64,000 nt of DNA from Carex sylvatica (taxonomy: Eukaryota > Streptophyta > Magnoliopsida > Poales > Cyperaceae). Shown one piece after another: positions 22,175 to 33,220 of this stretch. Made by a program: the position numbers and the translations under genes. How positions within the stretch are numbered: the stretch's first letter is position 1; each line of letters begins with the position of its first letter. Location of the stretch: contig CAXKVR010000076.1 of assembly GCA_964058845.1 (NCBI GenBank), forward strand, positions 434,001-498,000, given 5' to 3'. Below the pieces are notes generated by a model. It was not told the origin of the DNA, did no database searches, and worked only from the letters and a program-made list of their open reading frames with translations.

Positions 22175-22690
22175 TAATTTTGAAGAATTAAATAATAATA
22201 ATTCAGTAGTACTCTTCATTCATTGAGTTTTTTTATTTTATTTTAACTTCTTTGTTTAAACTCTCTACCATTGACATATTTCTGGTCAATTTATCGTTTT
22301 GCTCTTCTTTTTTTGGATAGAATAGATTTTTTTTTTTCATTTTAATGTGGTAGGTCTTATTATGAATTTGAATATCTGCTTTTGTCAGGCATAAAACTAA
22401 ATCTACAGTATTCAAAAGCACTCAAATTTGTCAAGTTAATAATGAAATGTATTAAAATGAAACCCTTTCTTCTCTGCAAGCCTCAAAAAAAAAAAAAACA
22501 CTTAAAAGAAGCTCTTGTTATATGAATGGCATGATATATATTCACATATTCAGAAAATTGAAATGACAGTTATTAATATTTACTCATCATATTGTAAACT
22601 GATCAAATGAACCCAAAAAAGGCGTCAAGCTTGAAAAACTCTTGATATATTTTCAATTAATTTCAAATACATAGAAATATCTGCTACTTA

Positions 22691-22982
22691 TTATACGTAG
22701 TTTACTTCAACTCGGATAATATTGAAATGCACAAATTAGAACTAGGATGTTACATTTCATGATTTTAATTTTTAAAGTGCTGGGAAGAGACTAATATTTT
22801 TCAATATTCGTTTTTGTAAAATTTTTTTTGTTAAAATCGAAACACCAGTAGTCTTTGGAATGCATTAAAAAAACTAACATCTATAAACTAACATTTATTG
22901 TAAAGAACTGATTCTGATTTGGCCAGCGCTTTTAATATCGGTTGTTTATATATAAATAATAATCAATATCGCATGTTCTAAA
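22691..22982. repeat. Left part of an older repeat split by the copia element
   Basis: Carries TTGTAAAGAACTGATTCTGA and GCCAGCGCTTTTAATATCGG, which recur at 29593-29700. Motifs such as TATCGGTTGTTTAT recall CACTA subterminal repeats. The copia element inserted here. Confidence 0.5.
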
Positions 22983-23584
22983 TGTAAGAAAATATAATTG
23001 TGTGGCCCAAATAAAACATTAGGCCTGATTTAATGGACTGATTAAATGGCTTAATTAATAGATGGGCCAGATTCAATGCATTGCACTAAAGGATGCATTC
23101 TGACATTCATAAGGCTAAAGGGTGCTAACGGCAGGGTGCGAAAGGTTCATGCATGATAATTAAAGGGTGCAAATGGCAGGGTGCGAAATGTACTGTATCC
23201 ATGCGCTATTATTTTTTCTCCTCTATAAATACTGCTTTAAATGACAGGCAAAGTGTGTGTGAATTCTAATAGTAAGGTTGATCCTCTCTTCATCGATATT
23301 TCATAAAGAACAAGTTGTCATTACTTAGAAAGAGAAAGAGGAGAGAAATCGCTTTACGGTTCTTCTGACGGTTTGCGAAGAACGTTTCAAGTATTGTTCT
23401 ACAGATTACTATGGAGAAAGGTATGTAATCTATTTGATTGATTTAAACGTGGAGACTTTGATTTCTAAGATCTTTGATTTACTTTCGATGATTTTTAATT
23501 CCGCTATCGAAACTTTAAAGATGATTAGTTGTACTCATGATAATTGATTGTGTAAGTAGTTGAGCACGACAACGATTACTTACA
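22983..23584 (+). repeat. 5' LTR of copia element
   Basis: 602 bp, TGTAAG...CTTACA. A TATA-like CTCTATAAATACTGC near 23221 marks the probable promoter; transcription would start about 30 bases on. Two GGGTGCnAACGGCAGGGTGCGAAA-like repeats (23110, 23167) lie upstream of it. Confidence 0.95.
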
Positions 23585-23586
23585 TG

Positions 23587-23598
23587 TGGTATCAGAGC
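23587..23598 (+). promoter_or_regulatory. Primer-binding site (initiator tRNA-Met type)
   Basis: TGGTATCAGAGC, two bases after the 5' LTR, is the standard plant copia site complementary to initiator tRNA-Met. Confidence 0.95.
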
Positions 23599-24524
23599 TT
23601 CAGGTTTTGGAATTCATATTCTCCCGAATAAGTTATTTATTTTATGAATTTATTATTATTATTATTATTATTTTCTTTTAATGATTTGTGATTGAAATTT
23701 GCGGTAACTTTGAATTATGACGGTATTGCTAGACACCAAAGTGTTCTTACCATAAAGAAATCAAAGCATGATATTTTTTCTATAAACCGTAGATTAATAA
23801 AAAATAAAAATAAAAATTAATGGTTTAATTAAAGTATGATGCAATATGGTCCTGCGCATGCTTCACTAAAAGGGGCACAACTCTTGATCCGTCCGTTGGA
23901 TCGGGCTGAAATTTTAACAGAAACTCCACAGCCCAAAACCGGATTCGAAACAAATCTATAGATTCGTTTCGCCCATGTTGGGCTCAGATTCGCGATCCGA
24001 GTCTTCCTTCATGGACTTTTGGACCTTTCTTTATAATTTTAGGGTCTTTTATGTATTTTCTGTTTTTAGGATTTGTATTTATTGACGTATCAGTTTTTAT
24101 TGACGGTCGTGCACCATAGTAGATTATGAGATTTTATGAATTGCCCAAAGGTTGATTGTGATCTTATAATTTACACAACTTAAGTTGATAATTTACGTTA
24201 TTCCTCAATTGTTGGTTACCCAAAGGCAACAACATGTATTGAAACAATAAAATTATCATATTAAAGTATTTTCTGGTAAAATATTATGTTTAATATATCT
24301 TAATAATTCCCAAAGGATAATTACGATATATTAATTAAGTTATTGCTTCAAAATCTGAAATTATAAATCTGAAATTATAAATTATGTATTATGTCTCCTA
24401 TCTTCTGATCTTTTTGAGTTAAATTTTATTTTCTTAACTTTCCTTGTGATCTTCTCTTCTGATCTTCTAATTTTATCTTCTTATCTTCTTTTCCTTTTAA
24501 ATTACAGTTAATGTACCTGTATCG
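23599..24524 (+). other. Untranslated leader of copia element
   Basis: AT-rich leader of about 930 bases with an ATT microsatellite near 23650. No coding potential recognised. Confidence 0.6.
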
Positions 24525-27500
24525 ATGCAATCGCATGCATCATCTGTGACAGTCTTTAATGGTCTTAACTTTGCTGAATGGAATGAACAAGTCGAATTTC
24601 ACTTAGGTGCACAGGACTTGGACATAGCATTATTAATCGATAAACCCGATGCTATAACTGATCAAAGCAGTGAGGAAGATAAGGCCTTTATGGCAGACTG
24701 GGAACGTTCTAATAGATTATGCCTTATGTTTTTGCGAATGACGGTTGATGGAAACATTAAGGTTGCTCTTCCGGAGACGGATAACGCTCAAGAGTTTCTA
24801 GCAAACGTCAAGGCACGCTCACATACAGCCGATAAGTCGCTGGCCGGTGCGCTTATGGCAAAACTTACCACCATGAAGTTTGATGGTAGCCGCACTATGC
24901 ATGCACATATCATAGAAATGACATCTCTCTCCGCAAAACTTAGGAGTTTGGGAATGACGGTTGACGAAGGGTTTCTAGTTCAATTTATTTTGAACTCTCT
25001 GCCGAATGATGTTTATAGTCCGTTCCAAATTAATTATAATGCTCAAGAGAAGAAATGGAACATAAATGAATTGACTAGTAAACTTGTTCAGGAAGAGGCA
25101 AGGCTTAAGGAAATGAAACCTAACACTGTTCATTTTTCAAACCTAGAAGTTGGGTCGGGTTCTAATGCTAAACCAGGGAAAGCTAAGACCAAGAAGAAGG
25201 GGAAAGCCTTTCAGGTGTCTTCTAATGCAAGCTTCAAGAAAGAAGGGAACAAACAAAAGTGCCATTTTTGTCGTAAGATGGGTCACTTTCAGAAGGATTG
25301 TCTGAAAAGGAAGGTTTGGTTCGAAAAGAAAGGTATGAATTATACTTTTGTTACTTTTGAGTCAAATTTTATTGATGTTCCTAATAATACTTGGTGGATT
25401 GACTCGGGCTCTACAACTCATATTTCAAATAACTTACAGGGATTTCTTACGATCCAAACCACAAGCCAAAGTCGACAAAGTGAAAGATATGTAATTATGG
25501 GCAATAAAGACAAGGTGCCAGTGGAAGGTGTCGGTACATACCGACTTATATTAGGTTCTGGCAATATTGTCGATTTGTATGATACACTATATGTACCTTT
25601 GTTTTCTCGCAACTTATTATCTGTATCTAAGTTGGATGATTGTGGCTATGTATTTAAATTTGGATCTAAATGCTTTAGTTTATATAAAAATAATTGCATG
25701 ATTGGTTGTGGCAATTTGATTGATGGATTATATAAATTAGAGTTAGATAATTCTTATGTCGAATCTCTGATTACTGTGAACAATACTATTGGAATGAAAA
25801 GAAATATGAATGATGAAAAGTCAGCGTACTTGTGGCACAAAAGATTGGGTCATATATCCAAAGAAAGAATGCAACGTTTAGTGAAGTCTGAAGTTCTTAC
25901 AAACTTGGATTTTACTGACTTAGGTGTATGTATCGACTGTATAAAAGGCAAACAGACGAAACATACTAAGAAAGGTGCCACTCGTAGCTCTCAACTTCTA
26001 GAAATAATTCACACGGATATTTGTGGACCATTTGATGTTCCCTCCTTTAATAAAGAAAAGTATTTCATCGCCTTCATCGATGATTTTTCACGTTATGGAT
26101 TTATTTATCTTCTAAATGAGAAATCACAATCTATTGATGCACTTGAGGTGTTTATAAATGAGGTTGAAAGACAGTTAGAACAACAAGTGAAAATCATTCG
26201 ATCTGATCGCGGTGGAGAATTTTATGGTAGATATGACGAATCAGGACAAAATCCTGGACCCTTTGCTAAATTCTTAGAAAAACGTGGTATATGTGCGCAA
26301 TACACTATGCCCGGCACACCACAACAAAATGGTGTTGCTGAACGTCGTAACAGAACACTTATGGACATGGTTCGGAGTATGCTCAGTCACTCAACTGTGC
26401 CTAAATCTTTGTTGATGTATGCACTTAAGACCGCCATGTATTTACTAAACCGGGTTCCAAGTAAGGCAGTAGAAAGGACTCCTTTCGAACTATGGACAGG
26501 AAGGAAACCTAGTTTGCGTCATATACATGTATGGGGTTGCCCTGCGGAGGTACGTTTGTATAACCCACATGAAAAGAAATTGGATTTCAGAACTGTTAGC
26601 GGATTCTTTATTGGATATCCAGAGAAATCCAAAGGTTTCAGATTTTACTGTCCGAATCATAGCACGAGAATTGTTGAATCCGGAAATGCACGTTTCATCG
26701 AGAATGCTGAAGTCAGTGTAAGAATTTCTGATCAGTGTAATTCTGATCTTCAGAAAATTACAGAACAAGTTACTGTTCCTTTGTCTGTTGTTTCGAAAGT
26801 AGTTGTTCCGACTGTTGTTTCGAAAGTAATTATTCCGACGGTTCCAGAACAACAAACTGCTACTGAAGACATTCTAATTGATGACAACGTTGTTGATGAT
26901 GTAGTTGAACCAAACGATATAACATTAAGAAGGTCTACCCGTGAACGGAGATCAGCTATATCTAACGATTATTTGGTTTATCTACAAGAATCTGAAATTG
27001 ATTCTGCAATTGATGATCCGGTTTCATACAAGAAAGCTATTGAATGTGAAGAATCCGATAAATGGATTGCTGCCATGAAAGATGAGTTAAAATCTATGGA
27101 ACAAAATCAAGTCTGGGATCTCGTCAAATTGCCTCACGATTCCAAGCAAGTTGGATGTAAATGGATCTTTAAGATCAAACGTGACTCAAAAGGCAAAATT
27201 GAACGATATAAAGCTAGACTGGTTGCCAAAGGTTTCACTCAAAAAGACGGCATTGATTATAAAGAGACATTTTCGCCTGTCTCTAAGAAAGATTCTTTGC
27301 GTATCATCATGGCTTTAGTGGCTCATTACGATCTTGAGTTACACCAAATGGACGTTAAAACTGCTTTTCTGAACGGAGAACTCGAAGAGGAAGTCTACAT
27401 GGCTCAGCCCGAGGGCTTTTCAATTGGGGGAAATGATATGGTTTGCAAATTGAAAAGGTCGATATATGGGCTGAAACAAGCATCACGGCAATGGTATCTC

Positions 27501-28586
27501 AAGTTCAATGATGTGATTACTTCTTTTGATTTTAAGGAAAACATTGTTGATCGTTGTATATACTTGAAGGTCAGTGGGAGTAAGATAATGTTTCTAGTTC
27601 TATATGTTGATGATATTTTACTTGCGACTAACGATATTGGTATGATGAAAAACACCAAGAATTTTCTCTCGAAGAATTTCGAAATGAAAGATATGGGCGA
27701 GGCAAACTATGTGATAGGAATAGAAATATTTCGTGATCGATCACAAGGTTTGTTAGGTTTGTCTCAGAAAATATATATTAACAAGATTCTCGAGAGATTT
27801 AAGATGGAGAAATGTTCGGCTGGTAAGGTACCGATTCAGAAAGGGGATAAATTTGGTTTATATCAATGTCCTAAAAATGAATTGGAAAATGAAGAAATGA
27901 ATAATATTCCTTATGCTTCCATTGTGGGTAGTTTAATGTATGCACAGACTTGTACAAGACCAGATATCAGTTTTGCTGTAGGAATGCTTGGACGTTATCA
28001 AAGCAATCCTGGAATAGAACATTGGAAGGCAGCAAAGAAAGTTTTACGATATCTTCAAGGTACTAAAGATCACATGTTGACGTATAGAAGATCAAACTAC
28101 TTAGAGACAGTCGGTTATTCAGATTCAGACTATGCCGGGTGTTGTGATACACGAAAATCCACTTGCGGATATGTGTATCTTCTAGCTGGCGGAGCAATAT
28201 CATGGAAAAGTGTGAAACAGACGGTAATCGCTGCATCCACTATGGAAGCCGAGTTCGTGGCATGTTTTGAAGCCATGGTACAAGGATTATGGCTACGGAA
28301 GTTTATTTCAGGACTTGGAATTGTCGATAGTATTGCCAAGCCGCTGAAAATTTATTGTGATAATTCTGCAGCAGTCTTCTTCAGCAAAAACGACAAGTAC
28401 TCTAAAGGTGCCAAACACATGGAGATTAAGTACTTTGCCGTGAAAGAAGAAGTACAGAAACAAACAATAACAATACAGCATATAAGCACAGAGATGATGA
28501 TTGCTGATCCTTTGACGAAAGGATTACCACCCAAGATATTTCACGAACATGTCGAAAGAATGGGAATAGTTATCTGTGATAAATGA
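24525..28586 (+). CDS. Ty1-copia gag-pol polyprotein, intact
   Basis: 1353 residues, no interruption. In order: gag (UBN2-like, about 1-230); zinc knuckle CHFCRKMGHFQKDC from residue 246; aspartic protease WWIDSGSTTHIS with active Asp near 293; integrase zinc finger (HKRLGH about 438, CIDC further on); integrase core with D near 498 (HTDICGPF), D near 561 (RSDRGGEF) and E near 606 (NGVAERRNR); reverse transcriptase with YVDDILL at about 1027; RNase H with SDSDYAGC at about 1199 and STMEAEF. It makes the proteins for packaging, cutting, reverse transcription and integration of the element. The order integrase-before-RT defines copia. All key residues are present. The exact lineage within copia was not determined. 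Confidence 0.97.
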   Translation: MQSHASSVTVFNGLNFAEWNEQVEFHLGAQDLDIALLIDKPDAITDQSSEEDKAFMADWERSNRLCLMFLRMTVDGNIKVALPETDNAQEFLANVKARSHTADKSLAGALMAKLTTMKFDGSRTMHAHIIEMTSLSAKLRSLGMTVDEGFLVQFILNSLPNDVYSPFQINYNAQEKKWNINELTSKLVQEEARLKEMKPNTVHFSNLEVGSGSNAKPGKAKTKKKGKAFQVSSNASFKKEGNKQKCHFCRKMGHFQKDCLKRKVWFEKKGMNYTFVTFESNFIDVPNNTWWIDSGSTTHISNNLQGFLTIQTTSQSRQSERYVIMGNKDKVPVEGVGTYRLILGSGNIVDLYDTLYVPLFSRNLLSVSKLDDCGYVFKFGSKCFSLYKNNCMIGCGNLIDGLYKLELDNSYVESLITVNNTIGMKRNMNDEKSAYLWHKRLGHISKERMQRLVKSEVLTNLDFTDLGVCIDCIKGKQTKHTKKGATRSSQLLEIIHTDICGPFDVPSFNKEKYFIAFIDDFSRYGFIYLLNEKSQSIDALEVFINEVERQLEQQVKIIRSDRGGEFYGRYDESGQNPGPFAKFLEKRGICAQYTMPGTPQQNGVAERRNRTLMDMVRSMLSHSTVPKSLLMYALKTAMYLLNRVPSKAVERTPFELWTGRKPSLRHIHVWGCPAEVRLYNPHEKKLDFRTVSGFFIGYPEKSKGFRFYCPNHSTRIVESGNARFIENAEVSVRISDQCNSDLQKITEQVTVPLSVVSKVVVPTVVSKVIIPTVPEQQTATEDILIDDNVVDDVVEPNDITLRRSTRERRSAISNDYLVYLQESEIDSAIDDPVSYKKAIECEESDKWIAAMKDELKSMEQNQVWDLVKLPHDSKQVGCKWIFKIKRDSKGKIERYKARLVAKGFTQKDGIDYKETFSPVSKKDSLRIIMALVAHYDLELHQMDVKTAFLNGELEEEVYMAQPEGFSIGGNDMVCKLKRSIYGLKQASRQWYLKFNDVITSFDFKENIVDRCIYLKVSGSKIMFLVLYVDDILLATNDIGMMKNTKNFLSKNFEMKDMGEANYVIGIEIFRDRSQGLLGLSQKIYINKILERFKMEKCSAGKVPIQKGDKFGLYQCPKNELENEEMNNIPYASIVGSLMYAQTCTRPDISFAVGMLGRYQSNPGIEHWKAAKKVLRYLQGTKDHMLTYRRSNYLETVGYSDSDYAGCCDTRKSTCGYVYLLAGGAISWKSVKQTVIAASTMEAEFVACFEAMVQGLWLRKFISGLGIVDSIAKPLKIYCDNSAAVFFSKNDKYSKGAKHMEIKYFAVKEEVQKQTITIQHISTEMMIADPLTKGLPPKIFHEHVERMGIVICDK

Positions 28587-28978
28587 TTGTTGTAATTAAA
28601 CTTATATTATAGATGAATGATTATTTATGATATTATTATTGATTGATTGTTTCAAATACAATTCCTATTTATTTAAGTATATATATATTATTGTTTTCTA
28701 TTAATAGGAATTTGTCTATATAAATTAGACAATTAACGTGGATCATAAAGTATACCATTATAGTTTATATTAAGTTAGGATTAATAGTGTAGTACATGGA
28801 AGGAAGTTAGTAACAAATACTATTAGCAACCGCCATGACTCGTATTAATTCTGCTTAAGTATAAATATTATGATTTAGAATTTATAAAAAAAATAAAATA
28901 AAATAAAATAAAATAAAGACATACAATATTGTTGTGCACATTATGAATGTTGTAATGTCATAAAGTTTTATAATGGAC
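28587..28978 (+). other. Copia 3' untranslated stretch
   Basis: AT-rich, with a (AAAAT)n-like run near 28888-28915. No gene. Confidence 0.5.
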
Positions 28979-28990
28979 CAAGTGGGAGAA
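28979..28990 (+). promoter_or_regulatory. Polypurine tract
   Basis: AAGTGGGAGAA directly before the 3' LTR, the plus-strand priming site. Confidence 0.9.
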
Positions 28991-29592
28991 TGTAAGAAAA
29001 TATAATTGTGTGGCCCAAATAAAACATTAGGCCTGATTTAATGGATTGATTAAATGGCTTAATTAATAGATGGGCCAGATTCAATGCATTGCACTAAAGG
29101 ATGCATTCTGACATTCATAAGGCTAAAGGGTGCTAACGGCAGGGTGCGAAAGGTTCATGCATGATAATTAAAGGGTGCAAATGGCAGGGTGCGAAATGTA
29201 CTGTATCCATGCGCTATTATTTTTTCTCCTCTATAAATACTGCTTTAAATGACAGGCAAAGTGTGTGTGAATTCTAATAGTAAGGTTGATCCTCTCTTCA
29301 TCGATATTTCATAAAGAACAAGTTGTCATTACTTAGAAAGAGAAAGAGGAGAGAAATCGCTTTACGGTTCTTCTGACGGTTTGCGAAGAACGTTTCAAGT
29401 ATTGTTCTACAGATTACTATGGAAAAAGGTATGTAATCTATTTGATTGATTTAAACGTGGAGACTTTGATTTCTAAGATCTTTGATTTGCTTTTGATGAT
29501 TTTTAATTCCGCTATCGAAACTTTAAAGATGATTAGTTGTACTCATGATAATTGATTGTGTAAGTAGTTGAGCACGACAACGATTACTTACA
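28991..29592 (+). repeat. 3' LTR of copia element
   Basis: 602 bp, same termini as the 5' LTR, with four transition differences. Confidence 0.95.
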
Positions 29593-29787
29593 CTAAAGAA
29601 CTGATTCTAATAATGACACAAACAGGATTGATTTATTGTAAAGAACCGATCATGATTCGTCCAGCGCTTTTAGTATCGATTGTTTATATATTAGCGATCC
29701 TGATAGTCCCTTTTAGTATCGGTTGTTTATGTAGCCCGATCCAAATATATATCAGTATCGCATTATTAAAAAATCCATTTCTAATAG
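29593..29787. repeat. Right part of older repeat, with internal tandem units
   Basis: AAAGAACTGATTCTAATAATG and TGTAAAGAACCGATCATGATT are successive variants of the unit also seen at about 22898. AGTATCGGTTGTTTATG repeats follow. Probably a CACTA relic, into which both the copia and the next CACTA element inserted. Confidence 0.5.
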
Positions 29788-30069
29788 CACTACTACAAAA
29801 AATATTTTTCTCATCGCCCCTTTACCATCGGATGTGCTTTCTCACAGATGGCGTTCATCACGAGTGGCAGCACTGTAATTAAGTTGAACTTTTTACTGTC
29901 TGTTATGGATAACAAACCGATGGCGTTGATGGATCCCTTCCTTTTCCATCGGTGAAATTTCACGACAGTTAGTATTGAGCGACTCTTTAATATTGGTTGG
30001 GCTACTAATCCGATGGTGTAGATGTGGTGATATTTACCATCCATGATGTAGATGAGCCGTCAGCATTAG

Positions 30070-32270
30070 TTTGATCAATACCAAATGCGTTTCTTGTTGA
30101 ACGGATGGCGATGTTCTCAACTGTATTCCTTGTGATGTATTGTGTTATTAAGTTTGGAGCTATATATACTCGGCAATTAATATAATGAGATAATTATTTA
30201 ATAACATATATACATATATAATACCAACTCAATAATATCTAATTAAATAATTAGGATTAACGTACGGGCTTCTGAAATTTTTGTGTTATAATTTGTTAAC
30301 ATAAAAAGTTCATAATTAAAATATCACTAGCTAAATTAAAAACAATAAATACTCATTGTTATCATAAGTTCATAATCAAGATTAAATTAAGTACCAAGAT
30401 TAAAAATACTCATTGTTACCAAGATTAATTAAAGTACCAATTAGTTCATAATCAATAAATACTCATTGTTATTATAAGTCCATATATACAATTAAAAATA
30501 AGTAGGTTACTATGTACATAAGAAAGTTAAATTAAAACAGATTCAATTAAGAAATGCATCTAGTGGTATAATAATTAATATTACCAAGTTAACATCCAAA
30601 ACAATTGTACATGCACAGAACTACATAAGCTAGTATAACTATAAATTAGTGTTCAGGCAACAACATTCATATCAATGAAACATCACATTTATAAATAACC
30701 AGTCTTCAGACATCCAAAACAACATGGTAATTAATCCTTCAGGCATCCAAAACAACATGCCAATTACTAAGTCTGATCAAAAATCCAAAACAACTATCCT
30801 GCTACTAAAACTCCAAAGTCCTTAGACAACAAATATGACCCATTCGTTCAAACATCATATTTAAAAATATCCATTCCCGATGGATATATCCCGAAACATC
30901 CAGATTCAGAAACGTCTTTCTACAGTTGTGTATATATTAAGAACAAACAATTGTTGTAGCAAAGTTCCTAAAATTTCTCAATTCCCCTGTACAAAACATG
31001 AAATTATGTATCACTTGTTTTACCATGGTATCAAACCTCCTAAATCGAACTCAACCATCTTGAGATTTCTTCTGTCAAATACTTCAACCGGCTTGAGTGG
31101 AACTACAATTGTTTTCCGTTTATGACTATCCCTCTGCAACAAATAATTGATCAAATATTGATAACTAGATCTTTGTACTTAATCTTTCTTAAAAAAAAAC
31201 TTTAAACAACAAATTAAAAATGAAGAGAAGCTATATATTTGGACCTAGCTAGTGGTATTAATTAATTTTACCAACTTAACATTCAAATTAAATAGATCCG
31301 AATTAATTTTGCCCTGATGGTTCAAGATAATGCTGTTGACAAAACTACAACAAATAATTGACCGGTTGATAACTAGATCTTTGAACATTACAATATTAAA
31401 AATGAAGAGAAGTTATGTACTTCGAAAAATAACTTACACAAAGCTGATGTTGTACCACTGTAAGCTATGTCAAATTTGGACAACTCTCAAAGATCCAAAC
31501 TTGCATTTCCAAACATGAGTAAGAACACATAGAAATAGTGAGATGCGTCAAGTTCTCAAATTTGGAGTGATTTTTCAGCAACTCGTCAAAAAGCAGGACC
31601 TACACATGTTTGGGATTAGAAATTCAACTATTGAGAGCTGAGAACACATAAGAGATGGCTCATGAGGTACTACAGACGTAGGAGGCGATCCTATCAACTT
31701 ATTCAGGAACAAGGTCTACATATTTCCCAAAAAAAATTTCTATTTTTGGCACTTCACCATTATTTTATTTGTTACTGGCTTGTACTTTGTTTGCTTTATT
31801 TTGTTTTTCAACTTTGATTACTTTGATTTCAAAGCTCCAATGTTTGATTATTTTGCCCTCAAAATAGCTCCTCCCAAAATAATATAAATATATATACACA
31901 CAATTATCTAACAATTAATGATGTACATCGATTTTGGAAGAAATAATTAACTAACAATCTAACAGTAACTAATTATAATAATCTATCGGATTTGGTTTAG
32001 CATGTTTGACTTTGTCAACATGCATTACCCTAGTCAAAATACTAACTGATTTGGTTTAGCATGCAACTAATTATAATAATCTAACTAATTTGGTTTAGAA
32101 TGTAACTAATTGTAATAATCTCACTGATTTGTTTTACCATGTTTGACTAGTTAAAACACATATCTTTGACTTTGTCAACTTGCATTATCCTAGTCAAAAT
32201 ACTAACTGATTTGATTTAGTATGTAACTAATTGTAATAATATAACTGATACGATCGAGCTAGTTATATGC
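30070..32270. other. Interior of CACTA 1, non-coding
   Basis: AT-rich with short local repeats: AATACTCATTGTTA (30349-30470), CATCCAAAACAAC (about 30590-30790), and an array at 31970-32260. Confidence 0.45.
31970..32260 (+). repeat. Imperfect tandem repeats inside CACTA 1
   Basis: Units built on CTGATTTGGTTTAGCATG, TAACTAATTATAATAATCT and TTTGACTTTGTCAACWTGCA occur three or four times with variations. Confidence 0.6.
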
Positions 32271-32311
32271 ATTATACTAAGAAATATGTAACTCTGATAG
32301 CCACGATTGAG

Positions 32312-32578
32312 CTAGTATATGCATACCGTGCGCAGATGGCACCTGAGGTGAAACTCCAAAATATGAGCACCTCTAACCTTGTGCAGTAAATTAGTGATCG
32401 TCCTAATGGAAGTCGGGACTAAAGAATCCCCCTCACTAATGTTCAGGAAGGGCAAAGAGGTCCAGAGGTTGCTCTGCCTCTTCGCCAGCACGGTCATACG
32501 TACCGCCTCCCTGGTGTAGAGCACCCTTAAGATCTTGCGAAGTATGTCATCCGACAAAGTACTTATCTAGTCACTCAT
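32312..32578 (-). pseudogene. Captured F-box/FBD/LRR gene fragment
   Basis: From an ATG at 32578 the frame reads MSD, then a stop (TAG 32567-32569) where the family normally has a Trp or Arg before the F-box, then SDDILRKILRVL and TREAVRMTVLAKRQSNLWTS. This matches the first exon of plant F-box/FBD/LRR proteins (DDILRRILSFLPTREAVRTS-like). After CHLRT a donor-like GTATGC follows, so the piece probably covers exon 1 and part of an intron. The LRR and FBD parts are missing. Gene fragments inside CACTA elements usually arise by transduplication. Dead as a protein, but it could give antisense or small RNA if transcribed. Confidence 0.8.
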
Positions 32579-33013
32579 GATTGCGTAAGTTGAAGGGGAA
32601 CTAGCTAGTGAAAAGAGAGGAAGAAAGAGGTGATCACACAAAGAGGAATATAAAGAGATCTGAGAGTAACACACGGTACTTGATCACAGAGCTTAATATG
32701 AAAGATCATATCACAGAGTAAATGATCATCGGAAGACGAAGTGTCCAGAGCAAACTAACCATCTCAGAAGTTAAAACTTCTTTAAGTAACACATGGTTTA
32801 AATTTAGATCCAACTATTGCATCTGAGCTAGCACAAATATTAATTCATGCAATTAAAGAACAAACGGACAAAATGTAAAATAAAAATGTCAAGTACCTTA
32901 GGCCTAACTCCGCAGTATAGTTTTCTCTCATAGAAGGGCACACCTCCCTAGAAATTGAATCACCATCGTAATGCACCGATAGCGATCATTGTGTTAACAA
33001 TGTACCTACACTA

Positions 33014-33220
33014 GAATGCATATCCTCTGCATTAACTCAAAAAGGAATCTCTTGAGTTAATAAATCTCATCCGTCTAATCTTAAACGGAGCCAATCCGAC
33101 CCCAGCTTATGATATAGGGAGCCCTTTAATATTAGTGCGGATTTATTAAAGTAATTCGAATGGTCAATATTCATTAACTCAAAAGATTCCCTTTTGAGTT
33201 AATGCAGAGGATATGAATTC
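33014..33220. mobile_element. Mutator-like MITE nested in CACTA 1 (207 bp)
   Basis: Inverted ends GAATGCATATCCTCTGCATT and (other side, inwards) GAATTCATATCCTCTGCATT. Flanks CCTACACTA (33005-33013) and CCTACAATA (33221-33229) form a 9-bp duplication with one mismatch, the size for Mutator-like elements. Each arm also holds a small AACTCAA...TTGAGTT palindrome. Confidence 0.75.

Larger units (their letters stand above)
17866..22690. repeat. Right arm of large inverted duplication
   Basis: Reverse complement of about 2320-7433 (see left arm). It starts at AATAACACAAGAACTTGC and fades out near ATAGAAATATCTGC. It contains a second F-box gene, a hAT copy truncated at one end, and a private Helitron insertion. 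Confidence 0.85.
22983..29592 (+). mobile_element. Complete Ty1-copia retrotransposon (6610 bp)
   Basis: Two 602-bp LTRs (22983-23584, 28991-29592) start TGTAAG and end CTTACA. They differ at four positions, all transitions. The 5-bp duplication CTAAA flanks both sides (22978-22982, 29593-29597). The primer-binding site, one uninterrupted polyprotein frame and a polypurine tract are all present. This looks like a young, potentially competent copy. Confidence 0.95.
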
